Source: Rhizobium skierniewicense
GTDB taxonomy: Bacteria > Pseudomonadota > Alphaproteobacteria > Rhizobiales > Rhizobiaceae
DNA: 64,000 nt
Reading direction: 5' to 3'
Assembly (NCBI RefSeq): GCF_014196515.1
Contig: NZ_JACIDV010000004.1
Location: forward strand, 124,001 to 188,000
Shown here: positions 1-10,164 of the stretch, piece by piece
Numbering within the stretch: the first letter of the stretch is position 1
How the letters are laid out: every line of letters starts with the position of its first letter
Made by a program: the position numbers and the translations under genes
Notes under the pieces: model-generated
Seen by the model: the letters and a program-made list of their open reading frames with translations, nothing else
What the model was told of the DNA's origin: nothing
The model's database searches: none

Positions 1-863
1 GCATGACCATGCATCACCTCGCACCCGAGACAAGCAGTGAGCCGGCTTTTCTCGCCGATGCCGATTTTCGCCTGGCGCGCGAAATTTCCGCGGGTTTGAT
101 TGCGGAAAGTGCTGACGAATTGGACCGAATTTTTCTGAGTGTCGGCAAAGCGGGATGCTGCCTGCTTTTGACGGATGCAGACGGTGTTGCGCTTGAGCGC
201 CGGGGGGCGGCAACCGACGATCAAGATTTTCGACGATTGGGTCTTTGGTCGGGAGCCGTCTGGAGTGAGGCAAGTGTCGGCACCAACGGCATTGGCACGG
301 CACTGGCCGACGAGCGTTGCGTGACCGTCTACCGCGACCAGCATTTCTTCTCGGCCAACATCAATCTTTGCTGCACGACGGCTCCTATTCGCGATCATCT
401 GGGCCAGGTTACCGGCGCGCTGGATATTTCAACCTGCCGCGATGACGTTGATGATCTGACGTTTTCGATGCTCACGCAGGCGGTGCGTGATTCCGCACAG
501 CGTATCGAGGGTAACCTGTTCCGACGGGCTTTCCCCGGTGCGCGTATCCTGTTGGTGCCATCCGGTCACTCTGCGGCGCTGTCGCTTTTGGCGGTTGATC
601 AGGACGACATCATTTTGGGCGCGACCCGGGCTGCAAGGCAGGCTCTTCGGCTGGACGATGCCCATCTGGCCGCAGGCATTCCGGCTTCAGATGCGCTGCG
701 GGAGGAGCGTTACGACAAGGGCGCGGAGCTTGCCGATGCCGAACGGGCGGCACTTCGCAGGGTCCTGTCCCGTGCCGATGGCAATATTACCAAGGCTGCA
801 TCTCTGCTGGGAATCAGCCGGGCAACGCTTTACCGCAAGATGAAGAAGCTTTCGGTTCACTAA
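1..863 (+). CDS. GAF / Fis-type HTH transcriptional regulator (5' partial)
   Basis: AcoR-like regulator without the usual sigma-54 AAA+ module. The visible 286 residues contain a GAF-like sensory region (about 35-170, with a GTNGIGTAL motif) and a C-terminal Fis-type helix-turn-helix (about 248-283, with [19 protein letters not shown]). The first in-frame ATG is at base 3, but the opening residues ([10 protein letters not shown]) resemble the interior SWRRC...HLxPE segment of longer relatives, so the true start probably lies before the window. It sits 150 bp upstream of an aldehyde dehydrogenase in the same orientation. Regulator-ALDH pairs of this kind usually mean alcohol/aldehyde-responsive activation of the dehydrogenase; that role is inferred from context. 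Confidence 0.8.
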   Translation, partial: MTMHHLAPETSSEPAFLADADFRLAREISAGLIAESADELDRIFLSVGKAGCCLLLTDADGVALERRGAATDDQDFRRLGLWSGAVWSEASVGTNGIGTALADERCVTVYRDQHFFSANINLCCTTAPIRDHLGQVTGALDISTCRDDVDDLTFSMLTQAVRDSAQRIEGNLFRRAFPGARILLVPSGHSAALSLLAVDQDDIILGATRAARQALRLDDAHLAAGIPASDALREERYDKGAELADAERAALRRVLSRADGNITKAASLLGISRATLYRKMKKLSVH

Positions 864-1012
864 CCAACTGCATTCACAGATTGTGCTGTCGCAGATGTGA
901 AACACTGTGCACTGCGGTATTCAAGTCGCGCCCTATCAATCGTCGAATTCTGCGCTCACCTTCCTGCCACGCGGTCCGACGAGGATCGCCCGTCATCAGG
1001 GAGGATGAAGTC

Positions 1013-2530
1013 ATGAACATTCAAGTCCAGCAGAAAGCTGGTGAAGCACCGTTCAAACAGAAATACGGTAATTACATCGGCGGTGAGTGGGTGGAGCCGA
1101 AGTCCGGCCGCTATATGGATAACCTGTCGCCCATAACAGGCCAGAAGATGTGCGAAGTGCCCCGCTCGGATGCCAGCGATATCGAATTCGCTCTCGATGC
1201 TGCCCACAAGGCACGCGCCGCTTGGGGCAGGACAAGCGCAACCGAACGTTCCAACATGCTGCTGAAAATCGCCCAGCGTATAGAAGACAATCTTGATCTG
1301 ATTGCCCGCGCCGAAACCTGGGACAACGGCAAGCCTTTGCGTGAAACGACCAATGCGGACATCCCGCTTGCGATCGATCATTTCCGCTATTTCGCTGGGT
1401 GCATTCGTGCACAGGAAGGCTCGATTGGCCAAATCGACAACGATACGGTGGCATACCATTTTCATGAGCCCCTGGGCGTCGTCGGCCAGATCATTCCATG
1501 GAATTTCCCGATCCTGATGGCGACATGGAAACTGGCGCCAGCGCTGGCTGCCGGTAACTGCGTGGTGCTGAAGCCTGCCGAGCAGACACCGGCCTCCATT
1601 CTTCTCGTAATGGAACTGATTGGAGATATCTTGCCGGCGGGCGTCGTCAATATCGTCAATGGTTTGGGCGTGGAAGCTGGCAAACCGTTGGCGCAAAGCA
1701 GCCGCATCGCCAAGATCGCCTTTACCGGGTCCACCTCGGTCGGCAAGGAGATCATGCGTTATGCGGCCGATAACGTGACGAACATTACGCTTGAACTTGG
1801 CGGCAAGTCGCCAAACATCTTCTTTGCGGATGTGATGAACGAGGATGACGCGTTTCTCGACAAGGCGCTTGAAGGCTTTGCGATGTTTGCGCTGAACCAG
1901 GGAGAGGTCTGCACGTGCCCATCCCGCGCGCTGGTGCATGAGTCGATCTATGATCGCTTCATGGAAAAGGCGATCAAACGCGTTGAGGCCATCAGCCAGG
2001 ACGATCCACTGAACTCTGCAACCATGATCGGGGCTCAGGCCTCACAGGAGCAGTTCGACAAGATCATGAGTTACCTGGAAATCGGCAAAAAAGAAGGTGC
2101 GAAAGTGCTGACCGGCGGCGACAAGAAATCGCTTTCCGGCAATCTGAAGGATGGTTTCTACATCCAGCCGACGGTGTTTGAAGGCACCAACAAGATGCGG
2201 GTTTTCCAGGAGGAAATCTTCGGTCCGGTCGTGTCAGTCACCACTTTCAAGACGGTGGAAGAGGCGATCGAAATTGCCAATGATACCGTCTACGGCCTTG
2301 GTGCCGGTGTGTGGAGCCGTGACACAAACCTTGCCTATCGTGCAGGGCGGGGAATCGAAGCCGGTCGCGTCTGGACGAATTGCTACCATGCCTATCCTGC
2401 CGGTGCCGCGTTCGGTGGCTATAAGCAGTCGGGTATCGGGCGTGAAACGCACAAGATGATGCTCGACCATTATCAGCAGACGAAGAACCTGCTTGTGTCA
2501 TACAGCCCGAACAAGCTCGGTTTCTTCTAA
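1013..2530 (+). CDS. NAD(P)-dependent aldehyde dehydrogenase (AldB/ExaC/AcoD type)
   Basis: Oxidises an aliphatic aldehyde, probably acetaldehyde, to the acid. The 505-residue length is normal for the family. Visible motifs are the Rossmann segment with [17 protein letters not shown], the ELGGKSPN glutamate motif, the catalytic cysteine near residue 300 in GEVCTCPSR (the C-T-C-P-S-R context is typical of the ExaC/AldB subgroup), and a C-terminal [11 protein letters not shown]. The ATG at 1013 is chosen because GGAGG lies just upstream; the open frame reaches further 5' but without family similarity. The GAF/Fis regulator upstream is its likely activator. A strong hairpin terminator follows. 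Confidence 0.93.
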   Translation: MNIQVQQKAGEAPFKQKYGNYIGGEWVEPKSGRYMDNLSPITGQKMCEVPRSDASDIEFALDAAHKARAAWGRTSATERSNMLLKIAQRIEDNLDLIARAETWDNGKPLRETTNADIPLAIDHFRYFAGCIRAQEGSIGQIDNDTVAYHFHEPLGVVGQIIPWNFPILMATWKLAPALAAGNCVVLKPAEQTPASILLVMELIGDILPAGVVNIVNGLGVEAGKPLAQSSRIAKIAFTGSTSVGKEIMRYAADNVTNITLELGGKSPNIFFADVMNEDDAFLDKALEGFAMFALNQGEVCTCPSRALVHESIYDRFMEKAIKRVEAISQDDPLNSATMIGAQASQEQFDKIMSYLEIGKKEGAKVLTGGDKKSLSGNLKDGFYIQPTVFEGTNKMRVFQEEIFGPVVSVTTFKTVEEAIEIANDTVYGLGAGVWSRDTNLAYRAGRGIEAGRVWTNCYHAYPAGAAFGGYKQSGIGRETHKMMLDHYQQTKNLLVSYSPNKLGFF

Positions 2531-2592
2531 GCAGTGCGCAACTGCCGGACGTCCTTAAGGGGCTTTCGGTAATCCGGTGCAAAAAACACAAC

Positions 2593-2624
2593 AAAAAAGC
2601 CAGAGCTTGCGTTCTGGCTTTTTT
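2593..2624. terminator. Bidirectional Rho-independent terminator between ALDH and prs
   Basis: Stem AGCCAGA/TCTGGCT is flanked by six A on the left and six T on the right, so it can terminate both the rightward ALDH gene and the leftward prs gene. Confidence 0.85.
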
Positions 2625-2651
2625 ATTCTGCATCGGATTTAAATAGAATAT

Positions 2652-3584
2652 TTAGTCGAAAAGGCCTGAAACTGACTGTTCCATCGCCGTGCGGTTGATG
2701 GCTTCGCCAAGGAGCGTGGCTGTCGTAATGACGCGGATATTGGGTGCAGACTGCACGGCAGTCGTTGGCTGAATGCTGTCCGTGATCACAAGTTCGCGCA
2801 GTTTGGACGACGCGACGCGGGCAACAGCGCCACCAGAAAGAACGCCGTGGGTAATATAGGCCGTGACGCTGGTCGCACCATTCTTGAGAAGCGCTTCAGC
2901 GGCATTGCAGAGTGTGCCGCCGGAATCGACGATGTCGTCCATCAGCAGGCAGTCTTTACCGGTCACGTCGCCGATCACGTTCATGACTTCGGATTCACCG
3001 GGTCGGTCGCGGCGTTTGTCGACGATGGCCAGCAGACAGTCGAGACGTTTTGCCAAAGAGCGGGCGCGAACCACCCCGCCTACGTCGGGTGAAACGACCA
3101 TGACATTCTTGGTGTCGTAGTGTTCCTTTACGTCGCGCGCCAGAATGGGTGCGGCAAAAAGATTGTCGGTTGGAATATCGAAGAAGCCCTGGATCTGGCC
3201 CGCATGCAGGTCGAGCGTCAGAACGCGGTCAGCACCGGCTTCGGTGATCAGATTGGCGACGAGCTTGGCCGAAATGGGTGTGCGAGGACCAGCTTTGCGA
3301 TCCTGGCGGGCGTAGCCGAAATAGGGAAGAACGGCTGTAATGCGCTTTGCTGAGGAACGACGCATCGCGTCGATCATGATCAGCAGTTCCATCAGGTGGT
3401 CGTTTGCCGGGAAAGATGTGGACTGCACGAGGAAAACATCCTCACCGCGCACGTTTTCGCTGATTTCAACGAATATTTCCTGGTCCGCAAACCGCTTTAC
3501 AGTGGCATTTCCGAGAGGGACATTCAGATACTTGCAGATCGCTTCGGCCAGATGCCGGTTCGAATTGCCTGCGAAAACCTTCAT
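2652..3584 (-). CDS. prs: Ribose-phosphate pyrophosphokinase
   Basis: Makes PRPP from ribose 5-phosphate and ATP for purine, pyrimidine, histidine and NAD synthesis in the cytoplasm. The 310 residues match the class I family length. Visible signatures are an N-terminal [10 protein letters not shown], the [11 protein letters not shown] segment, VVVSPDVGG, and the PRPP-binding loop [12 protein letters not shown]. The ATG at 3584 is preferred over an in-frame upstream start eight codons earlier, because AGGCGG is correctly spaced before it and the protein then begins as family members do. It has its own 240-bp upstream gap and ends at a bidirectional terminator shared with the ALDH gene. Confidence 0.96.
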   Translation of the reverse strand: MKVFAGNSNRHLAEAICKYLNVPLGNATVKRFADQEIFVEISENVRGEDVFLVQSTSFPANDHLMELLIMIDAMRRSSAKRITAVLPYFGYARQDRKAGPRTPISAKLVANLITEAGADRVLTLDLHAGQIQGFFDIPTDNLFAAPILARDVKEHYDTKNVMVVSPDVGGVVRARSLAKRLDCLLAIVDKRRDRPGESEVMNVIGDVTGKDCLLMDDIVDSGGTLCNAAEALLKNGATSVTAYITHGVLSGGAVARVASSKLRELVITDSIQPTTAVQSAPNIRVITTATLLGEAINRTAMEQSVSGLFD

Positions 3585-3826
3585 TGTTGCCGCCTGTTTT
3601 GATGCCACCGCTTAAGATCAACAGAGACGGTTTCTCTGGGGTCTGCGCGTCGTTCAACTGTGAGGAATACCCGACCCGAAGGGTTCCGGACACGCCGTTT
3701 TGCCATGGGCGCCTTAATAGCGGGGTTGCCCGTGAATGCAAGAGGTCAGAGGGTGTTACCCCTAATTTTCATGAAAACTTTGTGACTTAACCTCGCTCCA
3801 GAGGTCTTCCCACCAGTTCAGGTTGT

Positions 3827-4531
3827 TTATCCGCGATTAGACTGTTTCCAGGACTGATAGTCATTCAGTGTTTTGGCGGCGATCTTTTGCATTGCCGCAT
3901 CGGTTACCGCTGCCCAAGGGTCGCTGCCTCTGGCCGGCACCGTTTCCTGTCCCTGCAGTCGGTGAAGGCGCGCGCCGTTGGCATCCAGTATATCCCAGAC
4001 ATAGACGATGGTGATGTTCGATCCATCTGCAAAGGCTGATAAATAACCCTTCAGGATATTTTCAGCCGAGGTATCGGACGACGGGCGGATCGTCAGCCCC
4101 TTTGCGCGTGCTTCAGCACCGAGCTGTCGAGATAGCGGTGTTACGGCCTGGATCGGAGCTCCGATAATAGGCAGGAAGCGAATGGTGCCGGCCGACGAGC
4201 CAGAGGGCAGGGCGGTTGTCTGGGGTTGCGGTTGTGCCTGCGCGGGCTGTTTTGCAGCCACCGGCTCACCATATTGTGCGCCGCTGGACAATGCCTGTGC
4301 CTGTGCCTCGCGGTTGTTTTGCGGTGCGTAAGCTGGAACCTGCGAGGACACACCAGATGGAGACCGGTCTGCCGCCGCTGCCATCTGGTCAAGGTCGCCT
4401 TGGTTGACGGGTGTTGACTGCACGTTGCTTTGGCCGACATCCACTTGCGGGGTCAGTGCATCCGTCGTGTTGCAGGCAGATAGAACGAGCGCGAGGCTTG
4501 GAATTGCGATTACCAACCCTAGCCGCCGCAT
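3827..4531 (-). CDS. Predicted lipoprotein of unknown function
   Basis: A 234-residue protein with a signal peptide ending in a lipobox (LVLSAC, Cys20), so probably lipid-anchored in the inner or outer membrane. After a low-complexity Gln/Ala/Pro-rich linker (about 30-115) there is a folded C-terminal domain (about 120-230) that I do not recognise; a lipoprotein of this layout seems common in Rhizobiales. It lies downstream of the M24 gene on the same strand with an 84-bp gap, so co-transcription with the lgt-midA-pgeF-M24 run is possible. The neighbour lgt makes the enzyme that would lipidate it, but that may be coincidence. Confidence 0.7.
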   Translation of the reverse strand: MRRLGLVIAIPSLALVLSACNTTDALTPQVDVGQSNVQSTPVNQGDLDQMAAAADRSPSGVSSQVPAYAPQNNREAQAQALSSGAQYGEPVAAKQPAQAQPQPQTTALPSGSSAGTIRFLPIIGAPIQAVTPLSRQLGAEARAKGLTIRPSSDTSAENILKGYLSAFADGSNITIVYVWDILDANGARLHRLQGQETVPARGSDPWAAVTDAAMQKIAAKTLNDYQSWKQSNRG

Positions 4532-4615
4532 GCCAGATGTCCCCTCATGAAATGCTCCGTCGCTCCCTGATTGACGGCAATGTACGGTTCGATCTTGATG
4601 CGAGTCAAATCGAGA

Positions 4616-5767
4616 TTAGGCCGTCAACAAATCCAGGCTGTGGCGGGAGAGTGATTCCGGTGCGGCTTCGGTGGTGAGGTAGGTTTGTCCCAGCGTCATG
4701 GCGACACCTGAATCGCTGTCCATGATGATCATGTGGACGAACAGTGTCATGTTGGGCAAAATTTCCTGCGTGTTGCCCGCATAGAACATCTGGTGCTCCA
4801 TCCACGATGGCGAGAAACGGGCACCCAGCGAATAACCGCAGGCATTGAGTCGGTGTCGTGTCAGTCCGCGTTCGTCCATGATGCGGGCATGGACATCGAA
4901 CACGTCTCCGAACGTATTGCCAGGGCGCAGGACCTCCTCGATGGCGTGGATGTTTTCAACGCAGGCGTTGTAGAGTTCCTTGTGGCGAAACTCCGGCTCG
5001 CCGATGAGAACCGTGCGCATCATGGCCGCATGGTAGTGCGCGCTGACGCCTGCCCATTCCAGCGTCAATTGGTCTTTTGCATCCAGTTTGCGGCGACCGG
5101 CCTTGTAGCGGCAAAGAAGGGCATCCGGGCCAGAGCCGATGATGAATTCATTGGCGGGATAGTCACCACCTCCGGCAAAGACGGCACCTTGCATGGCAGC
5201 GAGAATATCCGCCTCGTCTGCACCTGCCGCGACAATCTTAAGAGCTGCATCCAGTGCGTCATCCGCCAGTTCTCCAGCGCGTTTCGCATAGGCGACTTCG
5301 GCAAGGCTTTTGACGAGCCTGAGGCCGCTGACGACGGCCGATGCATCGATGACCTGAGCGAAGCTGGCAAGCTGGTTATCGAGAAGGCGCGCGACGCGCC
5401 CCGTCATCCCGTGAGTGTCGAATTCTATACCGACGCGGCAGCCGAGCAAATCCATGTCGCTTAGCAGGTTTTTGAGGTCGAGCGTCGGGTCGGCATTGAG
5501 GCGGTCCACCCAGATGACGATGTTTTCGATGTTCGACGTCTGACGTGCCTGGCGCAGATCAGCGGACCGGGTCAGAAGCGTCATCGTGCCATCAGCCTTG
5601 ACGACCAATGTCTGAAAAAAGCAATAGCCGAAGGTGTCGTAGCCGGTCAGCCAATACATGCTTTCCTGCGCAAACAGCAGAATGGCATCGAGCTTTTCTT
5701 CAACCATCTTTTCGGTCAGGCGGGCGCGGCGTGCCTCAAATTCAGCAGCGTCGAAGTGCAAGGCCAT
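4616..5767 (-). CDS. M24-family (creatinase/Xaa-Pro peptidase-like) hydrolase with altered metal ligands
   Basis: A 383-residue two-domain protein: a creatinase N-terminal domain (about 10-145) and a C-terminal pita-bread M24 domain (about 155-365). Where metal-dependent aminopeptidases have Asp in the LDxG...GYxxDxTR motif, this protein reads LEWAGVSAHYHAAMMRT, so the usual Asp ligands appear to be missing. That pattern recalls metal-independent creatinase and the ectoine hydrolase DoeA group. The substrate cannot be assigned from sequence. Its start lies 2 bp after the pgeF stop, so it is translated in the same operon. No ectoine catabolic partner (doeB) is visible nearby. Confidence 0.8.
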   Translation of the reverse strand: MALHFDAAEFEARRARLTEKMVEEKLDAILLFAQESMYWLTGYDTFGYCFFQTLVVKADGTMTLLTRSADLRQARQTSNIENIVIWVDRLNADPTLDLKNLLSDMDLLGCRVGIEFDTHGMTGRVARLLDNQLASFAQVIDASAVVSGLRLVKSLAEVAYAKRAGELADDALDAALKIVAAGADEADILAAMQGAVFAGGGDYPANEFIIGSGPDALLCRYKAGRRKLDAKDQLTLEWAGVSAHYHAAMMRTVLIGEPEFRHKELYNACVENIHAIEEVLRPGNTFGDVFDVHARIMDERGLTRHRLNACGYSLGARFSPSWMEHQMFYAGNTQEILPNMTLFVHMIIMDSDSGVAMTLGQTYLTTEAAPESLSRHSLDLLTA

Positions 5768-5769
5768 AA

Positions 5770-6564
5770 TCAGTTCTCCAGAATTGCGATTGCCGAAATC
5801 TGCCGTCCGTAATCCGGCTCGCCGCGGTGTGTCGTGCGGCGATAGGAATAGAAGCTGGCATCATCCGGATATGTACATATATCGAGATTTTCCGCCGTCA
5901 CGCCTGCAGCGGTGAGCCGGTCTATCGTCAGTTGCTTGAGGTCAAAAAAAGCGTGGTCTGGATTGGGTGAGGGCGAGAAATAGGCGGAGTATGCTGGGTT
6001 CATCTCTTTGAGGCTTTCGACACGCTCGGGCCCTACCTCGTAATTCTCGCGGCTAATCGATGGACCAAGGCTGGCGACGATCCGGTCACGCTGGGCACCA
6101 AGGCCTATCATTGCATCAATGGTGTTTTCCAGAACGCCCGAGACGGCGCCTTTCCACCCCGCATGTGCTGCGCCGACGATGCGGGCGTTCGGGTCGGCAA
6201 ACAGGATTGGTCCGCAATCGGCACTCAAGACGCCCAGCGCAATGCCGGGTGTTGCCGTGACCATGGCATCGGCCTCCGGGCGCTCACCCTCATAGGTGTG
6301 ATCGACCACGACCACATCGGGCGAATGCATCTGGTGGACGGTTGCGAGTTTTTCGACGGGACGTCCGAACCATTGTGCAACACGTTTTCTGTTTTCCAAC
6401 ACGGATTGGCGCACGTCATGAGATCCCAGCCCGACATTCAGGCCACGATAAATGCCTTCAGAGACACCGCCATGACGGGTGAAAAAACCATGGCGGATCG
6501 ACTTGCCCGCAGATCCGGCGAGCAGGGGGCTTTGAAGGGGACGCGGCAACGTTTCGTCCTGCAT
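5770..6564 (-). CDS. pgeF: Peptidoglycan editing factor PgeF (YfiH/multicopper laccase-like family)
   Basis: A 264-residue member of the YfiH/PgeF family (formerly described as polyphenol oxidase), a zinc enzyme that removes misincorporated L-Ser residues from muropeptide precursors in E. coli. Metal-site motifs are visible: VHQMHSPDVV, SADCGPILFAD and GAAHAGWKG. The ATG at 6564 is chosen because an AAGGA lies upstream and the family begins there; the frame is open further but without similarity. It is in a leftward operon after the MidA-like gene (about 150 bp gap) and is nearly fused to the M24 gene. Confidence 0.88.
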   Translation of the reverse strand: MQDETLPRPLQSPLLAGSAGKSIRHGFFTRHGGVSEGIYRGLNVGLGSHDVRQSVLENRKRVAQWFGRPVEKLATVHQMHSPDVVVVDHTYEGERPEADAMVTATPGIALGVLSADCGPILFADPNARIVGAAHAGWKGAVSGVLENTIDAMIGLGAQRDRIVASLGPSISRENYEVGPERVESLKEMNPAYSAYFSPSPNPDHAFFDLKQLTIDRLTAAGVTAENLDICTYPDDASFYSYRRTTHRGEPDYGRQISAIAILEN

Positions 6565-6712
6565 GACAGTATCAATCCTTGGCGATGTCGCTGATTTTGA
6601 GGCGAGTATCCGCGAGCGAGTGTTTCCGGTAAAGCGCACCTCTTGTGGGGTGCAGACGGCAGATTCGACTGCTTCGAATTATCCCGATGTTGGCCCAAGG
6701 CCGGTGACCCTG

Positions 6713-7813
6713 TCAATCCAGCGGGCGGAACGGCAGCAGATGAACAGGCGAGCCGGACACGGCAAGCACCTTGAAGAGTTCGCCCATCTTGCCTGCACCT
6801 TCGCCCGCCAGCCGGTTGACAGCCTCGGCGATATCCGTTGCCTGATCCGGTTCAGCCTTTGCGGCCAACGCTTCTGCGCGTTCGCGCAAGCCCAGGCCGT
6901 ACAGGAAGTCTCCTTGCGGCAGGCAGCCATTCACGTGCGCGCCATACTGCTCGGTGGTTTTCATAAGGCTTTCGAAATCGACGTGGCTGGTCAGATCGGC
7001 TTCGCCGGGATTGGCCAGGACGGGATCGTACTCATGCATGCGCAGCGCCTGCAACGTATTGCCATAACCCGAAACGATGTAGCCGTAGTCGATGATCAAT
7101 GCCACGCCACCCTGGCTTTTCAACCGCTGGGCAATGGCTGCCATCACAGCTTCACGGGCCGGCGAATATTCGAAAATCGTGCCAACCGGCTGACGTTCGG
7201 GTAGAGGCGGCAGAAGGCCGGGATCGATGCTGGCCAATCCGGCTGTGAAGATGAGTTCGTCGTCGGCATCCATCGCCACCACACGTTCGCGAAAGCCCTG
7301 CGGCGTTTTTACGAACTGACGGATGGGGATGGCGTCGAACAATTCGTTGGTGGCAATCAGCAAGAAGCCAGGCGGCACGTCATCGAAGCTCTCGTGCCAG
7401 GCAATCTTGTCTCCGTGAATGGCAAGTGTGTGTTGCTGCGTTTCCGTCAGTCGCGGACTGGTTTCCACCAGATGCACACTCATGCTTTCATACAGCGGTG
7501 GCGCGATACGCTGAATGACGCGCAACATATCGGCCATCATGGTGCCGCGTCCCGGACCAATCTCCACCAGTCGCACAGGGGCCAGCGTGCCGTGCCGCTG
7601 CCATGCGTGAACGATGAAGACGCCGAGCATTTCCCCGAATAGCTGACTTATCTCGGGCGCGGTTACGAAATCGCCCGTGTGGCCGAAGGGTTGACGTGTC
7701 TTGTAATAGCCGTGCTCCGGGTCGGCCAGACAAAGTGCGAAGAAATCGGTTACGCTCATCGGACCGTTGAGGCGGATGAGGGATTTGATGCGGCGTGCGA
7801 GCGGTGTCGGCAT
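6713..7813 (-). CDS. MidA/NDUFAF7-family SAM-dependent methyltransferase (DUF185)
   Basis: A 366-residue protein with the N-terminal family signature DPEHGYY near residue 33, a TGDFVTAPEISQLFGE segment, and a class I SAM-binding motif (VEIGPGRGTMM) near residue 90. Eukaryotic relatives methylate an arginine of complex I subunit NDUFS2; the bacterial target is presumed to be the orthologous respiratory subunit. It lies 15 bp downstream of lgt and upstream of pgeF, an order often seen in alphaproteobacteria. Function is assigned by family resemblance only. Confidence 0.88.
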   Translation of the reverse strand: MPTPLARRIKSLIRLNGPMSVTDFFALCLADPEHGYYKTRQPFGHTGDFVTAPEISQLFGEMLGVFIVHAWQRHGTLAPVRLVEIGPGRGTMMADMLRVIQRIAPPLYESMSVHLVETSPRLTETQQHTLAIHGDKIAWHESFDDVPPGFLLIATNELFDAIPIRQFVKTPQGFRERVVAMDADDELIFTAGLASIDPGLLPPLPERQPVGTIFEYSPAREAVMAAIAQRLKSQGGVALIIDYGYIVSGYGNTLQALRMHEYDPVLANPGEADLTSHVDFESLMKTTEQYGAHVNGCLPQGDFLYGLGLRERAEALAAKAEPDQATDIAEAVNRLAGEGAGKMGELFKVLAVSGSPVHLLPFRPLD

Positions 7814-7828
7814 CGTGTTACCCGGCCC

Positions 7829-8668
7829 CTATGCTGGCGAGGCGCTGCGCGCCCGTAAAACTGCCCAGACGCCCAGAAGGAACATGGGTGTTGAAAGAAC
7901 CATACCCATCGTCAGCCAGTTCCCGGCGAGATAGCCGATCTGCGCATCCGGCTCTCGGAAAAACTCCACGAAGATACGAGACAGCGCATAACCGCAAACG
8001 AAAACACCTGTAATCGTGCCGGGGCTCTTCAACGCCTTGAAGCCATAAATCAGGATGGCGAGGACAATGAGGAGAATAATGCCTTCCAGGCCCGCTTCGT
8101 AAAGTTGGCTTGGATGGCGGGGGAAGGGGCCGCCGGTGGGGAAGACAACTGCCCAGGGAACATCGGTCAGACGGCCCCACAACTCACCATTGATGAAGTT
8201 GGCGATCCGGCCGAAGAAAAGGCCGATTGGTGCGACCGCTGCGATGATGTCGAACATGCTCCAGACGGGAATACCATTGCGCCTTGCAAACAGCACCATG
8301 GCGACGGTCGTGCCGATCAGTCCGCCGTGGAAGGACATGCCACCGTTCCAGATTTGCAGGGCCCTGATCGGATTATCGATAATGGCGCCCATATCGTAAA
8401 ACAGAATGTAGCCTATGCGTCCGCCCAGAACGATACCGGCGGCTGCCCAGACGATGAAATCATCAAGATGTACGGGCGTCACCGGCGACGTGTCGTGGGG
8501 CCATAAACGATCTGACAGGCTCAGCTGGCGTGCATAGTACCAGCCCAGCATGATGCCGATGACATAGGCAATCCCGTACCAGTGAATGGGAAGCGGCCCA
8601 ATGTGGATGGCCACAGGATCGATATCGGGAAACGGCATGATCGAGAACTGGGCCAGGGGTGCAAACAA
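7829..8668 (-). CDS. lgt: Prolipoprotein diacylglyceryl transferase
   Basis: Transfers diacylglycerol from phosphatidylglycerol to the lipobox Cys of prolipoproteins in the inner membrane. The 279 residues contain several hydrophobic segments and the family signature HGGLIG followed by [14 protein letters not shown]. The start at 8668 would be TTG, with a GGA 8 bp upstream; an internal ATG ten codons later (MPFPDID) is the alternative. It is the first gene of the leftward lgt-midA-pgeF-M24 run and is divergent from the ubiK-like gene. Confidence 0.94.
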   Translation of the reverse strand: MFAPLAQFSIMPFPDIDPVAIHIGPLPIHWYGIAYVIGIMLGWYYARQLSLSDRLWPHDTSPVTPVHLDDFIVWAAAGIVLGGRIGYILFYDMGAIIDNPIRALQIWNGGMSFHGGLIGTTVAMVLFARRNGIPVWSMFDIIAAVAPIGLFFGRIANFINGELWGRLTDVPWAVVFPTGGPFPRHPSQLYEAGLEGIILLIVLAILIYGFKALKSPGTITGVFVCGYALSRIFVEFFREPDAQIGYLAGNWLTMGMVLSTPMFLLGVWAVLRARSASPA

Positions 8669-8945
8669 TTCGTTTATTCCATTGTCATTGAGCTGAAGTC
8701 AAAGAACTCTAGAGTGGTCTGGTTAACAGCCGCATACCTCTTTCATACTTTTCCCGGGCGCGAAAATGGCGACTGAAACAGGTATGGTCAAGGCGATTCT
8801 TAGGCACAATCAAGGCCGCGTTTTAGGGCCTCTCCGCTGGACGCCAACCTTATTTCGCTTGCAAGGCGACAGGGGAGTGCCTACCTGAGATGCATGACCC
8901 GGAACAGTAACTGACCTTTCCAGAACCTGACGAGGATACAGAACC

Positions 8946-9209
8946 ATGACGACGACCGGAACCAACCGCATTTTTGATGAATTTGCAAAGCTGATGACGG
9001 ACGCAGCGGGCGCAGCTCAGGGTATGCGCAAAGAGGTCGAATCCGCTTTTCACGCGCAAGCCGAGCGTTGGCTGAACAGCCTGGATTTGGTCAAGCGCGA
9101 GGAGTTCGAAGCCGTGCGAGACATGGCCATTCAGGCTCGCGATGAAAACGACGCCTTGCGGGCACGGATAGAGGCGCTCGAAGCGAAGTCCTCCACGACC
9201 GCTTCCTGA
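8946..9209 (+). CDS. UbiK-family accessory factor (BMFP / DUF526)
   Basis: A small 87-residue, highly charged, helical protein. The C-terminal half (from about residue 50) has a heptad-like pattern typical of the BMFP coiled coil. In enterobacteria UbiK assists aerobic ubiquinone biosynthesis and trimerises; the same role is inferred here. It is transcribed alone, divergently from lgt, and is followed by a hairpin terminator. Confidence 0.8.
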   Translation: MTTTGTNRIFDEFAKLMTDAAGAAQGMRKEVESAFHAQAERWLNSLDLVKREEFEAVRDMAIQARDENDALRARIEALEAKSSTTAS

Positions 9210-9232
9210 GCAATTTAACCGACGCTGATTCT

Positions 9233-9265
9233 GATGCCGGGCCTTCCCAAAGGTCCGGCATTTCT
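9233..9265 (+). terminator. Terminator after the ubiK-like gene
   Basis: Stem ATGCCGGGCCTT/AAGGTCCGGCAT (one G-T mismatch) with a CCC loop, followed by TTTCTCGTTTTTG. Confidence 0.7.
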
Positions 9266-9659
9266 CGTTTTTGTCTCGTTTCGAAGCAGTTTGGGCCGGA
9301 GTGGGGATTCGACAGGCGCAAGCAAGCGATTTCATTCACTTTTTTTAACGTCTGTGGAAACACCCAAAAAACACAATTGGCAGAGTCAGTTATGACTCAC
9401 AACTGAGGTTTCGTAACAGGAGATATACACAGTTCTGATTGCAAAAGCGGTTCTGTGGGGGTGGCGCGGGGACTCGCTCGTTATACACTGATTTTCAATG
9501 ATGATTCGAAACGAACTCCGTAAGCTTCAGACATGTTTACTGCGTAATTCTGACAGTGTCGGGCATCATCGATAAGTATTGTAACCCGGCATTTGCGTGT
9601 GCGTTTTTGTGCCTTTGCGTGCGAGACAAAACATTCATTTCCGGCTGAGAAGGTGCCGC
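9266..9659. other. Gene-free stretch upstream of the YbjN gene
   Basis: About 395 bp with no convincing ORF. It is AT-richer than its flanks and holds one perfect short inverted repeat, GAGTCA-GTTA-TGACTC at 9383-9398, which could be an operator. Otherwise I see nothing but the presumed promoter region of the following gene. Confidence 0.4.
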
Positions 9660-10160
9660 ATGAGCCTAGTGGAATTTGAAGTCGAGCGTCATACCAATCC
9701 GGTCGATATGATCGAGTTTGTTGCCGCGTCCAACGACTGGTCGTTTGAGCGCTCCGGCGAGGATGAGATTGCCATGACGGTCGAGGGCCGTTGGGCTGAT
9801 TATCATGTGTCTTTCTCGTGGATGGAGCAATATGAGGCGCTGCATCTGGCCTGCGCGTTCGACATCAAGATTGCCGACCACCGCGTCAACGAAGTCATTC
9901 GTCTGCTCGCGCATGTTAACGGGCAAACGCTAATGGGACATTTCGACTTGTGGCGCCAGGAAGATGTCGTCATTTTCCGTCAATCACTGCTTTTGGCAGG
10001 CGGTGCAGAGCCGACGAACCAGCAGGTCGAGGTGCTTCTCTCCAGCGCGCTCGAAGCCTGCGAGCAATATTTCCAGGCGTTCCAGTTCGTTGTATGGTCG
10101 GGCATGGAAGCCAAGGCGGCGATGGAAGCTGCGCTTTTCGAAACCGTCGGGGAAGCGTGA
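9660..10160 (+). CDS. YbjN domain-containing protein
   Basis: A 166-residue cytoplasmic protein of the YbjN family (proposed sensory/stress role in E. coli; molecular function unknown). No signal peptide or membrane segment is visible. The ATG at 9660 is chosen because AAGGTG precedes it and family similarity (MSLVEFEVERHTNPVDMIE) begins there. The stop is 4 bp before the proC start, so YbjN, proC and csaA are probably one transcript; the YbjN-proC arrangement is common in Rhizobiales. Confidence 0.82.
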   Translation: MSLVEFEVERHTNPVDMIEFVAASNDWSFERSGEDEIAMTVEGRWADYHVSFSWMEQYEALHLACAFDIKIADHRVNEVIRLLAHVNGQTLMGHFDLWRQEDVVIFRQSLLLAGGAEPTNQQVEVLLSSALEACEQYFQAFQFVVWSGMEAKAAMEAALFETVGEA

Positions 10161-10164
10161 TCGC

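Noticed and set aside
956..1939. A 327-codon leftward frame across the aldehyde dehydrogenase
   Set aside because: Antisense shadow of a clear ALDH gene; no ribosome site or domain.
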